DNA of 64,000 nt from Pseudobutyrivibrio ruminis DSM 9787 (lineage in GTDB: Bacteria > Bacillota > Clostridia > Lachnospirales > Lachnospiraceae). Positions within the stretch are counted from its first letter, which is position 1. Each line of letters begins with the position of its first letter. Positions 1-8,625 of the stretch are shown here, piece by piece. The notes under the pieces were generated by a model. It made no database searches, was not told the DNA's origin, and saw nothing but the letters and a program-made list of their open reading frames with translations. Position numbers and translations under genes: made by a program. Location: NCBI RefSeq assembly GCF_900218035.1, contig NZ_OBMR01000005.1, positions 248,001 through 312,000 of the forward strand, read 5' to 3'.

Positions 1-1249
1 CTGCCACTACCTTCATTACTGAGTCATCCATTGGACGTAGGATTCGTCTATTGTGAGATAGAATTGCTAGTGGTACTTCGCTCATTTCATCTGATTGAGC
101 TCGCTGACGCAGCCACTGTTCCATCTTATCATCATCTGTTTCAAGCACATCTCCACTGGCATTTCCACTTGTCATGATAAGTGGCCCCAGAGCTTTTGTA
201 AGAAGTATCTGCACTGGGTTGCATGGAAGCATAGCGCCTATATCAGGGCTTGTAAGACATACGTTGTCTGCAAGCTTCTGAGCCAATTCGTATTTACGTT
301 TTAATAACACGATTGGTCGAGCAAGGCTTTCTAGGAGCTTGGCTTCGTTTTCATTGATAATGCAGTAATCTTTTGCCTGCTCTAAATCATAAAACATCAC
401 CGCAAAAGCCTTAGCTTCGCGATGTTTTAGAAGGCGGAGTTTTGCCACTGCTGCCTCATTAAATGGGTCGCAGACGAGATGATATCCACCGATATCTTTT
501 ACAGCTAGAATTCCGCCATTTAGTATATGGACAATTGCTTGTTTTAGGGGCGTAAAATCCTCATTAGAATTGTCTAAAAATTCACTTGTGAACTTTCTGT
601 GAACTGTATTTTTTGCAGGATATCCTGCATTTTCCAAGTTATCCACATTATTTTGGCCCGAAATGGCTGTAAATGAAAGTTTTGGCCCACATTTTTTGCA
701 AGCTATAGTCTGAGCATGGCGCCTAATATCCAGCTTGCCTGTGTACTCTTTCTGGCACTCCGGACACATTTCAAAATCCCCCATAGTGATTGTATCTCTA
801 TCATAGGATAACCGCTCCAGTATAGAGTACCTAGGCCCGCAAACGGTGCAGCTAATAAAAGGATGCAAGTATCTTCTGTTGGTAGGGTCTAGCAGCTCCT
901 TCTTGCAGTTCTCACAGGTTGCAATGTCCGCTGGGATTAATGGAAGGTTGTACTGATTGTCTTGATCTGATTCCTCAATCTTAAAGCCCTGTCCTGACAG
1001 GTCTGAGACCACTCCAGCATCAATCTCTTCCACCTCTAAAGATGTTACAAATCCGCCAGTTGGCACTTCCACTGTCAATCGGCTCTGCAATTCTCCCAGT
1101 TTTTCCTCGTCTCCTGATGCGCACACCGTCACAATTCCTCCGGTATTTCGCACCCATCCATCTATATTCAATTCATCTGCCAGCTTAGCCACAAAAGGAC
1201 GATATCCTATCCCCTGGACCAATCCCTTGACTGTGAATTTTATAATCAT
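1..1249 (-). CDS. hypF: Carbamoyltransferase HypF, N-terminal part (runs off window start)
   Basis: HypF makes the cyanide ligands of NiFe hydrogenases from carbamoyl phosphate, working with HypE. The minus frame opens with ATG at 1249-1247 behind an AGGA ribosome site and stays open to base 1, about 416 codons of a protein usually near 750. Residues 1-90 form an acylphosphatase domain with the signature VQGIGYRPFV. Next come two zinc-finger blocks with paired CxxC motifs (CENCKKE, CTVCGPR, CPECQKE, CKKCGPK). A YrdC-like nucleotide-binding domain begins near residue 230 and contains the typical segments KDIGGYHL and TSGNASGD. The C-terminal Kae1-like domain lies outside the window. It sits downstream of the ech operon on the same strand, separated by a repeat array, so its likely client is the Ech hydrogenase. 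Identification is firm; only the 3' end is missing. Confidence 0.95.
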   Translation of the reverse strand, partial: MIIKFTVKGLVQGIGYRPFVAKLADELNIDGWVRNTGGIVTVCASGDEEKLGELQSRLTVEVPTGGFVTSLEVEEIDAGVVSDLSGQGFKIEESDQDNQYNLPLIPADIATCENCKKELLDPTNRRYLHPFISCTVCGPRYSILERLSYDRDTITMGDFEMCPECQKEYTGKLDIRRHAQTIACKKCGPKLSFTAISGQNNVDNLENAGYPAKNTVHRKFTSEFLDNSNEDFTPLKQAIVHILNGGILAVKDIGGYHLVCDPFNEAAVAKLRLLKHREAKAFAVMFYDLEQAKDYCIINENEAKLLESLARPIVLLKRKYELAQKLADNVCLTSPDIGAMLPCNPVQILLTKALGPLIMTSGNASGDVLETDDDKMEQWLRQRAQSDEMSEVPLAILSHNRRILRPMDDSVMKVVA

Positions 1250-1300
1250 ATAAATATCCTACGTTATTTACTCGTTATTATTTCCGCAATTTTCATTGCT

Positions 1301-1596
1301 GACTATATATAAAACAATTATGTTTTTATATAGTCAGCACATCACCTTTATGACTATATATTTGATTGAAACATAATGCTATATAGTCTTTTTTATGGGT
1401 TCTGACTATATTTCTTTATGCTTTTATCATATTTATAGTTTCTTGGGACTAATTTAGACTATATATGCACATCTTTTCTAAACTATATAGTCATTTCATC
1501 TAGAATTGACTATATGTAACCTACATCAGCTCTTATTTATAGTCTACACACATCTACCAAGACTATATCTTACTATTTTTCCCATAATATATAGTC
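1301..1596. repeat. Array of six 35-37 bp inverted-repeat units (GACTATATA arms)
   Basis: Left arms GACTATAT(A) start at 1301, 1352, 1404, 1457, 1508 and 1561. Right arms TATATAGTC end at 1335, 1388, 1440 (degenerate, TATAGTT), 1492, 1544 and 1596. Each pair spans 35-37 bp and pairs recur every 51-53 bp, close to five helical turns. Arm centres within a pair are about 26 bp apart. Bases between the arms are AT-rich and not conserved, except that the first unit is nearly palindromic throughout. It fills the gap between the ech operon and hypF. It is not a CRISPR array, because only the arms repeat. Function is unknown. Confidence 0.9.
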
Positions 1597-1618
1597 AATA
1601 ATATTATTCTTAACCAGC

Positions 1619-1648
1619 AAACGCCCCTAGCCACAGCCAGGAGCGTTT
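1619..1648 (-). terminator. Hairpin after echF
   Basis: The 13-base arms AAACGCCCCTAGC and GCCAGGAGCGTTT pair with two mismatches around a 4-base loop, 38 bases past the echF stop. The T-run that should follow is poor, so it may be a weak terminator or an mRNA 3'-end stabiliser allowing read-through to hypF. Confidence 0.55.
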
Positions 1649-1686
1649 AAATAATCGTGTTTGATAACAGATAACAAAACAAGGCT

Positions 1687-2100
1687 CTATGCCTCTGGCT
1701 TTGTCCCGCCAGCAGGAGCTGCAGCCGCAGCTGGCTTAGCAGCAGGCTTTGGTGGCTCGTAAGGTACCTCTACAGAGTATGTATACTTTTCTGGGCCTGG
1801 CTCCTGGTAGCCTGGTGTAATAGATAAACATTTCTTTGGGCACTTCTCTGTGCAGTAGCCACACTGGATACAATCAAAGCGATTGATAGTCCAAGTCTTT
1901 CCAGCTCTATCAACTGTGATTGCCCCTGGTGGGCAGCTACGCATGCACATACCGCAAAGAATGCACTGATCTTTATTAATATCTACATGACCTCTTGTGC
2001 GCTCTGGATACTCTCTTTGTACAAAAGGATACTGAGTAGTAGCAGGCTCAGAAAAGAGGTTCTTTAACACTTGTTTAGTAAAAGGCAATATCTGTCCCAT
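1687..2100 (-). CDS. echF: Ech hydrogenase ferredoxin-like subunit EchF
   Basis: This 137-residue 2x[4Fe-4S] protein is the electron-input subunit of the membrane-bound, ferredoxin-linked energy-converting NiFe hydrogenase. Cluster ligands are two classic CxxCxxCxxxCP sets, C46/C49/C52/C56 and C77/C80/C83/C87. The first 35 residues resemble the peripheral helix of NuoI/EchF proteins. The C-terminal 30 residues are an unusual Ala/Pro/Lys tail, probably disordered, beyond what the fold needs. It is the last gene of the ech operon, about 105 bases after echE. In the family, EchF passes electrons from reduced ferredoxin through EchC to the NiFe centre in EchE. Confidence 0.92.
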   Translation of the reverse strand: MGQILPFTKQVLKNLFSEPATTQYPFVQREYPERTRGHVDINKDQCILCGMCMRSCPPGAITVDRAGKTWTINRFDCIQCGYCTEKCPKKCLSITPGYQEPGPEKYTYSVEVPYEPPKPAAKPAAAAAPAGGTKPEA

Positions 2101-2205
2101 AATCCTCCAATCCGTCGGTTACGCCTACAAGCCTTATGATTTCTCAGCTCAACTACATGTTTCGCTTGAGAAATATAAGAGCTTGTTGTCTACCGACTCA
2201 TCTAA

Positions 2206-3285
2206 TTATCTCTCGGTACAACTAATACAAGGGTCTATCGTGAGCACCAGCAACGGTACATCGCCGTACTGGCAGCCCTGCAATGTTTGGGTGAGGGCTG
2301 GGATGTTGGCGAAGGTAGGAGTGCGGACTCTGAAGCGGTCAAGGAACTTTGTTCCGTTGGCGCGTACATGGTAGAACGCCTCTCCACGTGGCTGCTCAAC
2401 CCTGATGAATGACTCACCGTTTGGCATGCCTGTAACCTTTGTATTGATTTCTGTATCAGGAATCTTCGCAACGCACTGTCTAATGATATCGATTGATTGG
2501 AAAAGCTCTCCAATACGCACTTCACAGCGAGCGTATGAATCACATTTGTTAGATGTGATTACTTCAAAATCAATATCGTTGTAAGCTGCATATCCATTCT
2601 TTCTCATATCAACATTGATTCCGGAAGCTCTCATCATAGGGCCAACTGCGCCACGACGAATAGCGTCCTCACCTGTGATAATACCCACATCTACAAGACG
2701 GCTCTTTACTGTGTAGTCGTCAAGGAAGATACTTGTTGTCTCGCGGATTTCCTTTTCCATTTCATCCAGCTGATGAACGAAATCCTTTAGCATATCATTT
2801 GGCATATCCTTCAGCACACCGCCGATTGTGTTTACTGAGAAAATAACACGTCCGCCTGTTGATGCCTCAAACATATCAAGAATCTTCTCACGAAGTCTCC
2901 ATGAGTGCATGAACAATGACTCAAATCCAAAGCCATCAGCAAGTAATCCAAGCCAAAGCAAGTGGCTGTGAAGGCGGCTCATCTCTGCCCAGATTGTACG
3001 TAAATAATCTGCACGACGTGGAACCTCTACGTTCATGATATCCTCAAGTGCCATGCAGTAACCCATGCCGTGCATGAATGAACAAATACCGCAGATTCGC
3101 TCTGCCACATATACCATCTCATTGAAATCCTTCTTACTTGTAAGGCTCTCAAGTCCTCTGTGGATGAATCCGATAGAAGGAATTGCTGCCAAAACCTTCT
3201 CGTCTTCCAAAACTAAATCAAGATGGATTGGTTCAGGAAGGACAGGATGCTGTGGGCCGTAAGGTACTATACTTCTGTTTCCCAT
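2206..3285 (-). CDS. echE: Ech NiFe hydrogenase large (catalytic) subunit EchE
   Basis: EchE carries the NiFe active site that reduces protons with ferredoxin electrons. The N-terminal nickel-binding motif RICGIC is at residues 63-68 and the C-terminal motif DPCISC ends six residues inside the last ten residues, so all four Ni-ligating cysteines are present. The protein ends just after DPCISCTER, with no long C-terminal extension to be cleaved, as in other Ech enzymes. The start at 3285 (MGNRS) was preferred over an in-frame ATG seven codons upstream because a perfect AGGAGG lies 9 bases before it; this gives 359 residues, normal for the family. The AGGAGG lies inside the end of echD, whose stop is at 3287, implying translational coupling. 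Confidence 0.95.
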   Translation of the reverse strand: MGNRSIVPYGPQHPVLPEPIHLDLVLEDEKVLAAIPSIGFIHRGLESLTSKKDFNEMVYVAERICGICSFMHGMGYCMALEDIMNVEVPRRADYLRTIWAEMSRLHSHLLWLGLLADGFGFESLFMHSWRLREKILDMFEASTGGRVIFSVNTIGGVLKDMPNDMLKDFVHQLDEMEKEIRETTSIFLDDYTVKSRLVDVGIITGEDAIRRGAVGPMMRASGINVDMRKNGYAAYNDIDFEVITSNKCDSYARCEVRIGELFQSIDIIRQCVAKIPDTEINTKVTGMPNGESFIRVEQPRGEAFYHVRANGTKFLDRFRVRTPTFANIPALTQTLQGCQYGDVPLLVLTIDPCISCTER

Positions 3286-3286
3286 A

Positions 3287-3649
3287 CTACTTATCCTCCT
3301 TTTCAATAAATGGTGTCTCTACATCGATGCGGTAAAGCTTGTCGTGGAAATCCACCTTGATATTTTCAACATTGAGTCCCCAAAGCTCATGCATTTCATT
3401 CTCATAATAAATAGCTGATTTGTATACACGAGAGATTGATGGAACCTCCTCATCACGCTCAGCGATGAGTCTGTAATTTGCAAAATCGTATCCGTTTGCA
3501 AAAGAATATGTTACTTCATAATGATTTTCTGCTTTTGGGAATGAGCAGCAAATCTGGCAAAGTCTCCAAAGAGCATTCTTCTTTTCCATGATTACCTGGA
3601 GGAGCTCAGCCTTGTCGATTAAATATAAATCCTTTTTTAGTTCTTGCAT
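3287..3649 (-). CDS. echD: Ech hydrogenase subunit EchD
   Basis: This 120-residue hydrophilic protein matches the small NuoC-like subunit that bridges EchE and EchC on the cytoplasmic side. It is recognised mainly by operon position, size and the conserved segment around FANYRLIAERDEEVPSIS and the downstream WGLNVENIK. It has no cofactor ligands. It follows echC by 12 bases and ends one base before the echE start. Confidence 0.85.
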   Translation of the reverse strand: MQELKKDLYLIDKAELLQVIMEKKNALWRLCQICCSFPKAENHYEVTYSFANGYDFANYRLIAERDEEVPSISRVYKSAIYYENEMHELWGLNVENIKVDFHDKLYRIDVETPFIEKEDK

Positions 3650-3661
3650 GATTTCCTCCTA

Positions 3662-4105
3662 CTAATTAGCCTTCTGCTGTGCCTTAAGAGCCTCTGCCTT
3701 TTCTTTAAACAGGCCGATGCCTTTTACAACACCATCGATGATTGACTCTGGTCGCGCAGCGCATCCTGGGACGTAGATGTCTACAGGAATAACTGTGTCG
3801 GCACCGCCTTTGATGTTGTAGCACTCCTTAAAGATGCCACCTGTGCAAGCACATGTGCCTACAGCGATTACAACCTTTGGCTGTGGCATCTGCTCGTAAA
3901 TCTGCTTTACAACAGCTTCATTCTGAGAATTGATACCACCAGTAATGAGGAAAATATCAGCATGCATTGGGTTACCTGTGTTGATAACTCCAAATCTTTC
4001 TACATCGTAAACAGGTGTAGTACAAGCTAAAACCTCTATATCACATCCATTACAGCTACTTCCATCATAGTGAAGGAGCCATGGTGATTTATGTATTGTA
4101 CTCAT
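3662..4105 (-). CDS. echC: Ech hydrogenase small subunit EchC
   Basis: This 147-residue NuoB-like subunit holds the [4Fe-4S] cluster next to the NiFe site. Ligand cysteines are visible as SSCNGCDIEVLAC (C18, C21 and C28), GTC (C85) and PGC (C114). The protein is short, as in Ech enzymes, and lacks the Tat signal of periplasmic hydrogenase small subunits, so it acts at the inner face of the membrane. It lies between echB and echD in the canonical order. Confidence 0.93.
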   Translation of the reverse strand: MSTIHKSPWLLHYDGSSCNGCDIEVLACTTPVYDVERFGVINTGNPMHADIFLITGGINSQNEAVVKQIYEQMPQPKVVIAVGTCACTGGIFKECYNIKGGADTVIPVDIYVPGCAARPESIIDGVVKGIGLFKEKAEALKAQQKAN

Positions 4106-4129
4106 TTCTTATCCTCCTAACTCCAAACA

Positions 4130-5005
4130 TTAACCCATGATAATCTCTAGCAAGAAGAGATTCATACCAGCTGCTACGATTGTTACGCCCCAGGCAAGCT
4201 TGAGCATAAGCTGCCATTTTACTCTTGCTGATGTGTTGTCGATGAGAATCTCAAGGAACCACACAACAAGAATTGCAACGATAGCGCCAATCACTGAAAG
4301 TGGGTTGCTGTTAAGGAAGAATAATCCAACTATGCCAAGAAGGATTGCATTTTCATACCACTCAGCAAGGGTAACCATTCCGTACTCCTTACCTACCATC
4401 TCGGATGTTACGCCCTTGATGACCTCCTGGTGGGCATGATGAGATGTAGAAATATCGAATGGCGACTTTCTAAATTTGATTGTAAGGATAAATACAAAGC
4501 CTACAAAAAATCCTGGCAAGTAAATGATGTTGGAATATGTTGAATTCATCACTATCTCATTTACATTAAATGTTTTTGTAGCCAGATAAAATCCAACTGC
4601 CACCAAAAGCTCCATTGGCTCACATGACATTATCTGCACCAGCTCTCTATGAGTTCCCTGAGAAGAGAATGGTGAGTGAGTTGATGTAGATGCCAAAATC
4701 AAAAACATTGCTGCTGTTGAAAGTGAAAATACAACAAGCAATAAATCAAAGCCAGCGAAAAAGATTACTCCAGAAAGTACGATGAAAAATACGTACGAGT
4801 AAATCATAAACAGCTGCTGTTTGTTGGCTGTTAAGAATTCCTTTTCGAAAAGCTTCTTGATATCGAAGAAAGGCTGTAGCACTGATGGACCACGTCTTCC
4901 CTGCATACGTGCAGAAATCTTTCTGTCAAAACCATCTAAAAGTCCGATAACAAAAGGTGCTAAAAGTACATAAAGTACTGCAATTATAATTCGAGTCGTA
5001 GTCAT
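4130..5005 (-). CDS. echB: Ech hydrogenase membrane subunit EchB
   Basis: This 291-residue NuoH-like protein anchors the hydrogenase module to the proton/sodium-pumping arm. It shows about eight hydrophobic segments, and the family loop with a GRRGPSVLQPFFDIKKL-type sequence is at residues 37-53. The start codon overlaps the echA stop by one base (TAATG), showing tight coupling. The family uses this subunit to couple proton reduction to ion translocation. Confidence 0.93.
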   Translation of the reverse strand: MTTTRIIIAVLYVLLAPFVIGLLDGFDRKISARMQGRRGPSVLQPFFDIKKLFEKEFLTANKQQLFMIYSYVFFIVLSGVIFFAGFDLLLVVFSLSTAAMFLILASTSTHSPFSSQGTHRELVQIMSCEPMELLVAVGFYLATKTFNVNEIVMNSTYSNIIYLPGFFVGFVFILTIKFRKSPFDISTSHHAHQEVIKGVTSEMVGKEYGMVTLAEWYENAILLGIVGLFFLNSNPLSVIGAIVAILVVWFLEILIDNTSARVKWQLMLKLAWGVTIVAAGMNLFLLEIIMG

Positions 5006-6942
5006 TAGAACGCACCTCCTATCACGATAATCATATAAACAATAATGATAAATGCAGAAATCATTATCGCAGGAGTGAACAGCTTCTTCTCACCCATGAT
5101 GTCTTCCATGTAGAAGTTTGCAATGTGCATCTCCTTTGGATCACCTGTGGCTGATACGAAGTTGAAGTTGTCACCAGCATTGGCACCACCCATGTATGTG
5201 ATAACCTGCTTTGCCTTCTGTCCCTTTGTCAGCACAAAGTTTACAAATGGAACTACAAAGATGCCTACCAACAGCACAATCATGATTATCATATTTTGAT
5301 ATGAGATAACCTGTGTTGCAGTGCCAAACATATCATTTGAAAGTGGCTTTAACACATGCTTTGAAAGCCATGGGAATCCAAGGATAAGTGCAACCATCAT
5401 AAATGCATGGAAGAACATTGAAATGTACTCGTTCTTCTTTGTAAGGTCTCGTGACTTCTCACGTGGTGAAGCCCCAAGTATCTTTGACATCCACTTTGTC
5501 CAGTAGAACATTGTTGTAGCTGAGCCAAAGCAAATGAAAAGTACCATAAGAGTTGATACATAAACTGATGTTGTATCGATGAATGCCTTCAGTGCAGCCC
5601 ACTTAGAAATAAGCATACCAAATGGTGCAAGGAACATTCCGGCGATACCAATCATAAGGATTACAGCAAGCTTAGGGAAAATTGCAATCAATCCCTGCAT
5701 ATCCTCCACGTCACGGCTGCCAGTTGTGTTTTCGATAGCACCAACGCACTGGAAAAGCATTGACTTTGAAACAGCGTGGAAAATTACAAGGAATACCGCT
5801 GCCCAAATTGTCTCCTCATAGCCACAGCCAGTACATGCAACTATAAGGCCCAGGTTTGAAATTGTAGAATAAGCAAGTACCTTCTTGCCATCAGAAACTG
5901 ATATAGCAAGGCAAGATGCAGCCAGGAATGTGAAGCCGCCAATAAGGGCTACCATATTTCCAACATAATTATCTGCCATTGCAACAGAGATTCTGATCAG
6001 CAGATATACGCCAGCTTTTACCATTGTTGCACTATGAAGAAGTGCAGATGATGGTGTAGGCGCAACCATGGCACCAAGTAGCCATCCTGAGAATGGGAAC
6101 TGCGCCGATTTTGTAAGTGCCGCAAAAGCCAGGCATGCTATTGGAAGCATGTTTCTGATGTTGGTAGGATCTGCCTGAACTAAATCAATATAATCAAACA
6201 GATTTACAGTTCCATACCATAAATATCCAACTGAGATTGCCACTGCCAATCCACATCCACCAAGCAAGTTCATCCATAAAGCCTTAAATGAATTGTTTAT
6301 AGCCTCATCAGTTCTTGTGTATCCAATCAACAGGAATGATGTTACAGATGTGATTTCCCAGAAGAAATACAGACTACATAGATTTGCTGAAAATACCAAA
6401 CCAAACATAGCACCAAAAAATACAAATATCATGGCCAAGAAAAAGCTTCTTCTATCCTTTAGCTCTTTGTGATGATGAATGTGATAGCCATGCATATATC
6501 CCACTGCATATACACCAATCAGTGTACCAACGATTCCAATAATCAAAACCATAATCATTGTGAGATAGTCAAATCTCATTGTGTAATTGTTTGGAATCTT
6601 TGGCCCTGCCAGCTCCAAAACGGTTGGTACCACTGTGGATACAATGGTTAGCAAAGATATAATTGTTTTCTTATACTTTGCACAAAGATAAATAATGAAA
6701 AACATTAAAAGAATATCGCCTACAAGGAAAACATGACCGAATGTTTCCTGGTATGGTAATGAGAAATTCAGTGTCTGGCCCCCAGCCATAAACCACTGAA
6801 CCGCTGTAATGATGGATAGAATCATTACAATTGCGCATCCTAGATAGACGAAAAAAGCCCTGCATTTTGAATGATGAATCAATGCCGGAAAAATCGCCCA
6901 CAGAAATGGCAGACAGATCAACGCTGTTACTAGCATTTCCAT
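5005..6942 (-). CDS. echA: Ech hydrogenase antiporter-like subunit EchA
   Basis: This 645-residue polytopic protein is the NuoL/MrpA-like ion-translocating subunit of the Ech complex. The conserved proton-channel region is visible around residues 280-320 (KSAQFPFSGWLLGAM, then the TPSSALLHSATMVKAGVYLL block), and about 15-16 hydrophobic helices are present. It is the first gene of the operon, behind an extended -10 promoter and a GGGAGGG ribosome site. With EchB it converts the energy of ferredoxin-driven hydrogen evolution into an ion gradient. Confidence 0.94.
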   Translation of the reverse strand: MEMLVTALICLPFLWAIFPALIHHSKCRAFFVYLGCAIVMILSIITAVQWFMAGGQTLNFSLPYQETFGHVFLVGDILLMFFIIYLCAKYKKTIISLLTIVSTVVPTVLELAGPKIPNNYTMRFDYLTMIMVLIIGIVGTLIGVYAVGYMHGYHIHHHKELKDRRSFFLAMIFVFFGAMFGLVFSANLCSLYFFWEITSVTSFLLIGYTRTDEAINNSFKALWMNLLGGCGLAVAISVGYLWYGTVNLFDYIDLVQADPTNIRNMLPIACLAFAALTKSAQFPFSGWLLGAMVAPTPSSALLHSATMVKAGVYLLIRISVAMADNYVGNMVALIGGFTFLAASCLAISVSDGKKVLAYSTISNLGLIVACTGCGYEETIWAAVFLVIFHAVSKSMLFQCVGAIENTTGSRDVEDMQGLIAIFPKLAVILMIGIAGMFLAPFGMLISKWAALKAFIDTTSVYVSTLMVLFICFGSATTMFYWTKWMSKILGASPREKSRDLTKKNEYISMFFHAFMMVALILGFPWLSKHVLKPLSNDMFGTATQVISYQNMIIMIVLLVGIFVVPFVNFVLTKGQKAKQVITYMGGANAGDNFNFVSATGDPKEMHIANFYMEDIMGEKKLFTPAIMISAFIIIVYMIIVIGGAF

Positions 6943-7004
6943 ATGAAATTACCCTCCCTAGTATTACATTATATCTTCTGATATATTTTTAACACATTAG
7001 CTAT

Positions 7005-7013
7005 ACTATACCA
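7005..7013 (-). promoter_or_regulatory. Extended -10 promoter of the ech operon
   Basis: On the minus strand the sequence TTGTGGTATAGTAT gives a TG-N-TATAGT extended -10. The same 14 bases occur before hydE (12459-12467), and a close variant, TTGTGGTATCAT, before the LytTR regulator gene. No convincing -35 was seen. Confidence 0.6.
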
Positions 7014-7073
7014 CAATTTTACTGACATAGCGTTGATTTTTTTGTCTTTTTATGGTTATTTTTCCACAAAAAT

Positions 7074-7105
7074 ACACCCTGTCAGAAAACTTCCCGACAG
7101 GGTGT
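7074..7105 (-). terminator. Terminator after the [FeFe] hydrogenase gene
   Basis: Arms ACACCCTGTC and GACAGGGTGT form a perfect 10-bp stem followed on the minus strand by ATTTTTG. It lies 13 bases past the hydrogenase stop and separates that gene from the ech promoter. Confidence 0.9.
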
Positions 7106-7117
7106 AAAAAATATAAT

Positions 7118-8596
7118 TTATTCCATATGTCCGTCTCTGTACATTGAGAACTTGTCCATTGGGTAATTCTCGAGATTTTCAAGAATCTTACGTCCATCAG
7201 CCTTGCCGATAAGACCATTTCTAGCCTTGAGGATTTCTCTCTCAGCCTTGTGCTTAGAAGGTCCGCCTACGCAACCTCCCTCACAAATCATACCTTCGAT
7301 GAAGTCTACATCAAGCTTGCCGCTCTTAAGAAGCATAAGTGCCTTCTTACATTCAGCACCACCTGCGCACTGCATAAGCTTGATATCGTCTGTGTTCTGT
7401 CCACGCTCCTGCATGCACTCGATAACAGCCTTTGCAACACCGCCTGAAGAAGCGAAGTGCTTACCAAATGTAGATGACTCCTGGTAGTTCTCCTCTACTG
7501 GCTCGAACTCAACGCCCTTAGAACGCATAAGTGCACGAAGCTCACCAAATGTGATAACGTAATCTGCATTACCTGGAACTGACTCATCAGCAGCCTCAGA
7601 TTTCTTTGCGATACATGGTCCAACGAATACTGTAACAACGTCATCTCCCTGTGTAGCCTTAAGAAGACGTGAGATAGCACACATAGGTGAAATTGTTGAA
7701 GACATGTTGTTCTCGAACTGCTCTGGGAAGTGCTTTCTGAGCATGTTGATGAAAGCTGGGCAGCAAGATGTTGTCATCTTACGTCCTTCTTCCTTAGCCT
7801 CGAACCACTCAGCCGACTCGTAAGCAGCTGTCATATCTCCACCGAGACCTACCTCTACCATGTCTGTAAAGCCGATCTTCTTGCAAGCTTCCTTAACTGC
7901 AGCCATAGAGATGTCCTCACCAAACTGTCCTTCTGTAGCAGGTGCGCACATAGCGTAAACCTTCTTGCCTTCAAGGATAGCCTTGATGATATGTACAAGA
8001 TATGTCTTAGAACCGATAGCACCGAATGGGCAGCTGTGGATACAGTGACCACATGAGATACACTTCTCATCATCGATTACGCAGTGACCATACTCATCGT
8101 AAGAAATAGCACCAACTGGGCAAGCCTTCTTACATGGTCTCTCAAGGTGAACGATTGCACCATAAGGACATTCCTTAGCACACATACCACACTCCTTACA
8201 CTTTGAAGGATCGATATGCATTCTGTTCTCACCTGGAGCGATAGCGCCAAACTTACAAGAGTTGAGACATGCCTTTCCAAGACAGAAACGGCAGTTATCT
8301 GTAACTGAGTAAGAAGCGATTGAACAGTCATCACATGCAGGCTGAATAACCTGTACTACGTTCTTAGAATCTGGGTTTGTTGGAAGATTCTCTGCGCATG
8401 AAAGGATAACACGCTGTCTTACGATTTCGCGCTCCTTGTAAACGCAACAACGATATGTTGGTCTTGGGCCAGGAATGATTTCGTAACAAACCTGTTCCTT
8501 GTGAGAAGCATCGAGCTCACCCTTCCAAGCAAGCTTACACACTTCTTCCATGATGTTGTGCTTTAAACGCACAATACTTTGATCTGAAGTTACCAT
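7118..8596 (-). CDS. Monomeric [FeFe] hydrogenase, group B-like
   Basis: This 492-residue iron-only hydrogenase probably evolves hydrogen from reduced ferredoxin in the cytoplasm. The region from about residue 88 to 190 is rich in Cys clusters: an unusual CxxC-rich stretch, then two ferredoxin-type [4Fe-4S] motifs (CKECGMCAKECP and CISCGHCIHSCP). The H-cluster domain follows, with L1 TTSCCPAF (C278/C279), L2 GPCIAKKSE (C328) and L3 CEGGCVGGP near residue 440. L1 ending in AF rather than a CCPxW form, and L2 GPC instead of MPC, match the poorly studied group B enzymes rather than the classical CpI type. The gene has its own terminator and lies 29 bases after hydF, so it is transcribed with its maturases. 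The assignment as hydrogenase is firm; the subgroup is inference from motifs. Confidence 0.9.
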   Translation of the reverse strand: MVTSDQSIVRLKHNIMEEVCKLAWKGELDASHKEQVCYEIIPGPRPTYRCCVYKEREIVRQRVILSCAENLPTNPDSKNVVQVIQPACDDCSIASYSVTDNCRFCLGKACLNSCKFGAIAPGENRMHIDPSKCKECGMCAKECPYGAIVHLERPCKKACPVGAISYDEYGHCVIDDEKCISCGHCIHSCPFGAIGSKTYLVHIIKAILEGKKVYAMCAPATEGQFGEDISMAAVKEACKKIGFTDMVEVGLGGDMTAAYESAEWFEAKEEGRKMTTSCCPAFINMLRKHFPEQFENNMSSTISPMCAISRLLKATQGDDVVTVFVGPCIAKKSEAADESVPGNADYVITFGELRALMRSKGVEFEPVEENYQESSTFGKHFASSGGVAKAVIECMQERGQNTDDIKLMQCAGGAECKKALMLLKSGKLDVDFIEGMICEGGCVGGPSKHKAEREILKARNGLIGKADGRKILENLENYPMDKFSMYRDGHME

Positions 8597-8625
8597 ATTT
8601 TTCTCCTTTTACATTGTTTGCCAGT

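Noticed and set aside
95-304. 69-codon plus-strand ORF at window start
   Set aside because: Antisense to hypF, whose minus frame is open across the region and carries HypF domain motifs.
1301-1596. Tandem transcription terminators
   Set aside because: Stems of 8-9 AT-rich pairs with wide loops and no T-runs would be poor terminators, and the precise period is not expected.
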